Assembly: GCA_019787685.1 (NCBI GenBank)
Contig: JAHNUO010000003.1
Location: 2,170,001-2,234,000 of the forward strand
Reading direction: 5' to 3'
Length of the DNA stretch: 64,000 nucleotides
Origin: Chiua virens
Taxonomy: Eukaryota; Basidiomycota; Agaricomycetes; Boletales; Boletaceae
The first letter of the stretch is position 1. Every line of letters begins with the position of its first letter. The notes below the pieces were generated by a model. The model was not told the origin of the DNA and made no database searches. It saw only the letters and a list, made by a program, of their open reading frames with translations. This document shows, piece by piece, positions 63,762-64,000 of the stretch. The translations under genes were made by a program, and so were the position numbers.

Positions 63762-64000
63762 TGTTACAATTCATCTTTTCCTTTGCTTTTCACTTTACTT
63801 TCACAATGCTTGGTACTACAGGTACCTCCTATGTTCTATCTGCAAGGCTTACCCTTGCTTTGGACTACTCAGCAAGGGCTTAATCCTTTGCCCAGTTTAC
63901 CTTTCTCTTCTTTGATCCGATTATGCAACTCTGGCCCAACCTGCTGTTCCATACTTGCTTCCTTTCTTCCGCTTCCTTGATCTGTTAGGGATCCCCTTCA
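63762..64000 (+). repeat. 3' LTR of element F (cut by window end)
   Basis: TGTTACAATTCATCTTTTCC follows the polypurine tract and matches the 5' LTR from 48493 onward (TTACTTTCAC..GCTTACCCTTGCTTTGG). The rest lies outside the window. Confidence 0.88.

Larger units (their letters stand above)
48493..64000 (+). mobile_element. Element F: decayed chromodomain Ty3/gypsy element (right end outside window)
   Basis: The 5' LTR is 48493-49246, then a primer site, leader split by a hAT-like insertion (49272-56914), gag (57297-58805), frameshift site, pol (to 62303), pol extension (to 63719), polypurine tract and the first 239 bases of the 3' LTR (63762 onward). It is a relative of C, collinear through gag and pol, but CpG-depleted and broken by stops and indels. 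It carries the C-terminal extension that C lacks. Confidence 0.9.

Noticed and set aside
1..64000. CRISPR arrays, rRNA, tRNA genes or prokaryotic operons
   Set aside because: No regular short repeats with unique spacers, no cloverleaf sequence and no Shine-Dalgarno-led gene strings were seen. Introns and retroelement types point to a fungus.

Overview
The window looks like a gene-poor, transposon-packed region of a basidiomycete fungus, most likely an agaricomycete. The evidence is short introns (47-72 bp) with GT/AG ends and CTAAC-type branch points, abundant Ty3/gypsy and Ty1/copia LTR retrotransposons, Tc1/mariner and hAT-type DNA transposons, and a strong C-to-T decay signature at CpG in the older copies. 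I found no convincing ordinary host gene, tRNA, rRNA or CRISPR array. At most there is one weak two-exon candidate at 1092-1520.

Layout. (1) 1-2060: an LTR fragment, then unassigned DNA. (2) 2061-11369: a 5'-truncated chromodomain Ty3 element ('F2'). Its long pol C-terminal extension is broken by a solo LTR (3498-4201) and by a complete young non-autonomous element 'A' (4696-10437, minus). (3) 11370-44580: a minus-strand Ty3 gag relic ('H2') holding a decayed minus-strand element 'B2'. B2 is split by copia element 'D' (14268-41310), D by gag-only element 'E' (19526-37950), E by Ty3 element 'C' (19625-36624), and C by the young 10-kb Ty3 element 'B' (21518-31602). Most junctions have matching target-site duplications (TSDs), so the order of insertion can be read. 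Outer layers are CpG-poor and full of stops; inner layers are CpG-rich and mostly open. (4) 44581-48492: an integrase fragment and another gypsy element ('H'). (5) 48493-64000: element 'F', a CpG-decayed relative of C that runs off the window. It contains a hAT-like element (49272-56914), which contains copia element 'K' (49509-56275), which contains a Tc1 transposon with an open transposase (54828-56245).

Main biological observation. Elements A and B, and the relic B2, carry the same cargo gene between the internal coding region and the 3' LTR, always antisense to the element. It has four exons with conserved intron phases and encodes a protein of about 370 residues with a Zn2Cys6-type cluster (CX2CX6CX7CX2CX6C), an NLS-like basic stretch and a C-terminal coiled coil. 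Antisense orientation explains how its introns survive retrotransposition. Element A keeps gag and this cargo but has no pol, and its two LTRs differ at only 2 of 707 bases, so it moved recently, presumably using proteins from a relative such as B.

Other observations: an identical -1 slippery heptamer GGGTTTT followed directly by the gag stop in two Ty3 lineages; an 11-nt self-primer match in the chromodomain lineage; an initiator-tRNA half-molecule type primer site in both copia elements; a 5' LTR of K that contains an intron-bearing segment followed by its precisely spliced copy; and 8 in-frame stops in K that are all TGA, consistent with CGA (Arg) decay by CpG deamination.
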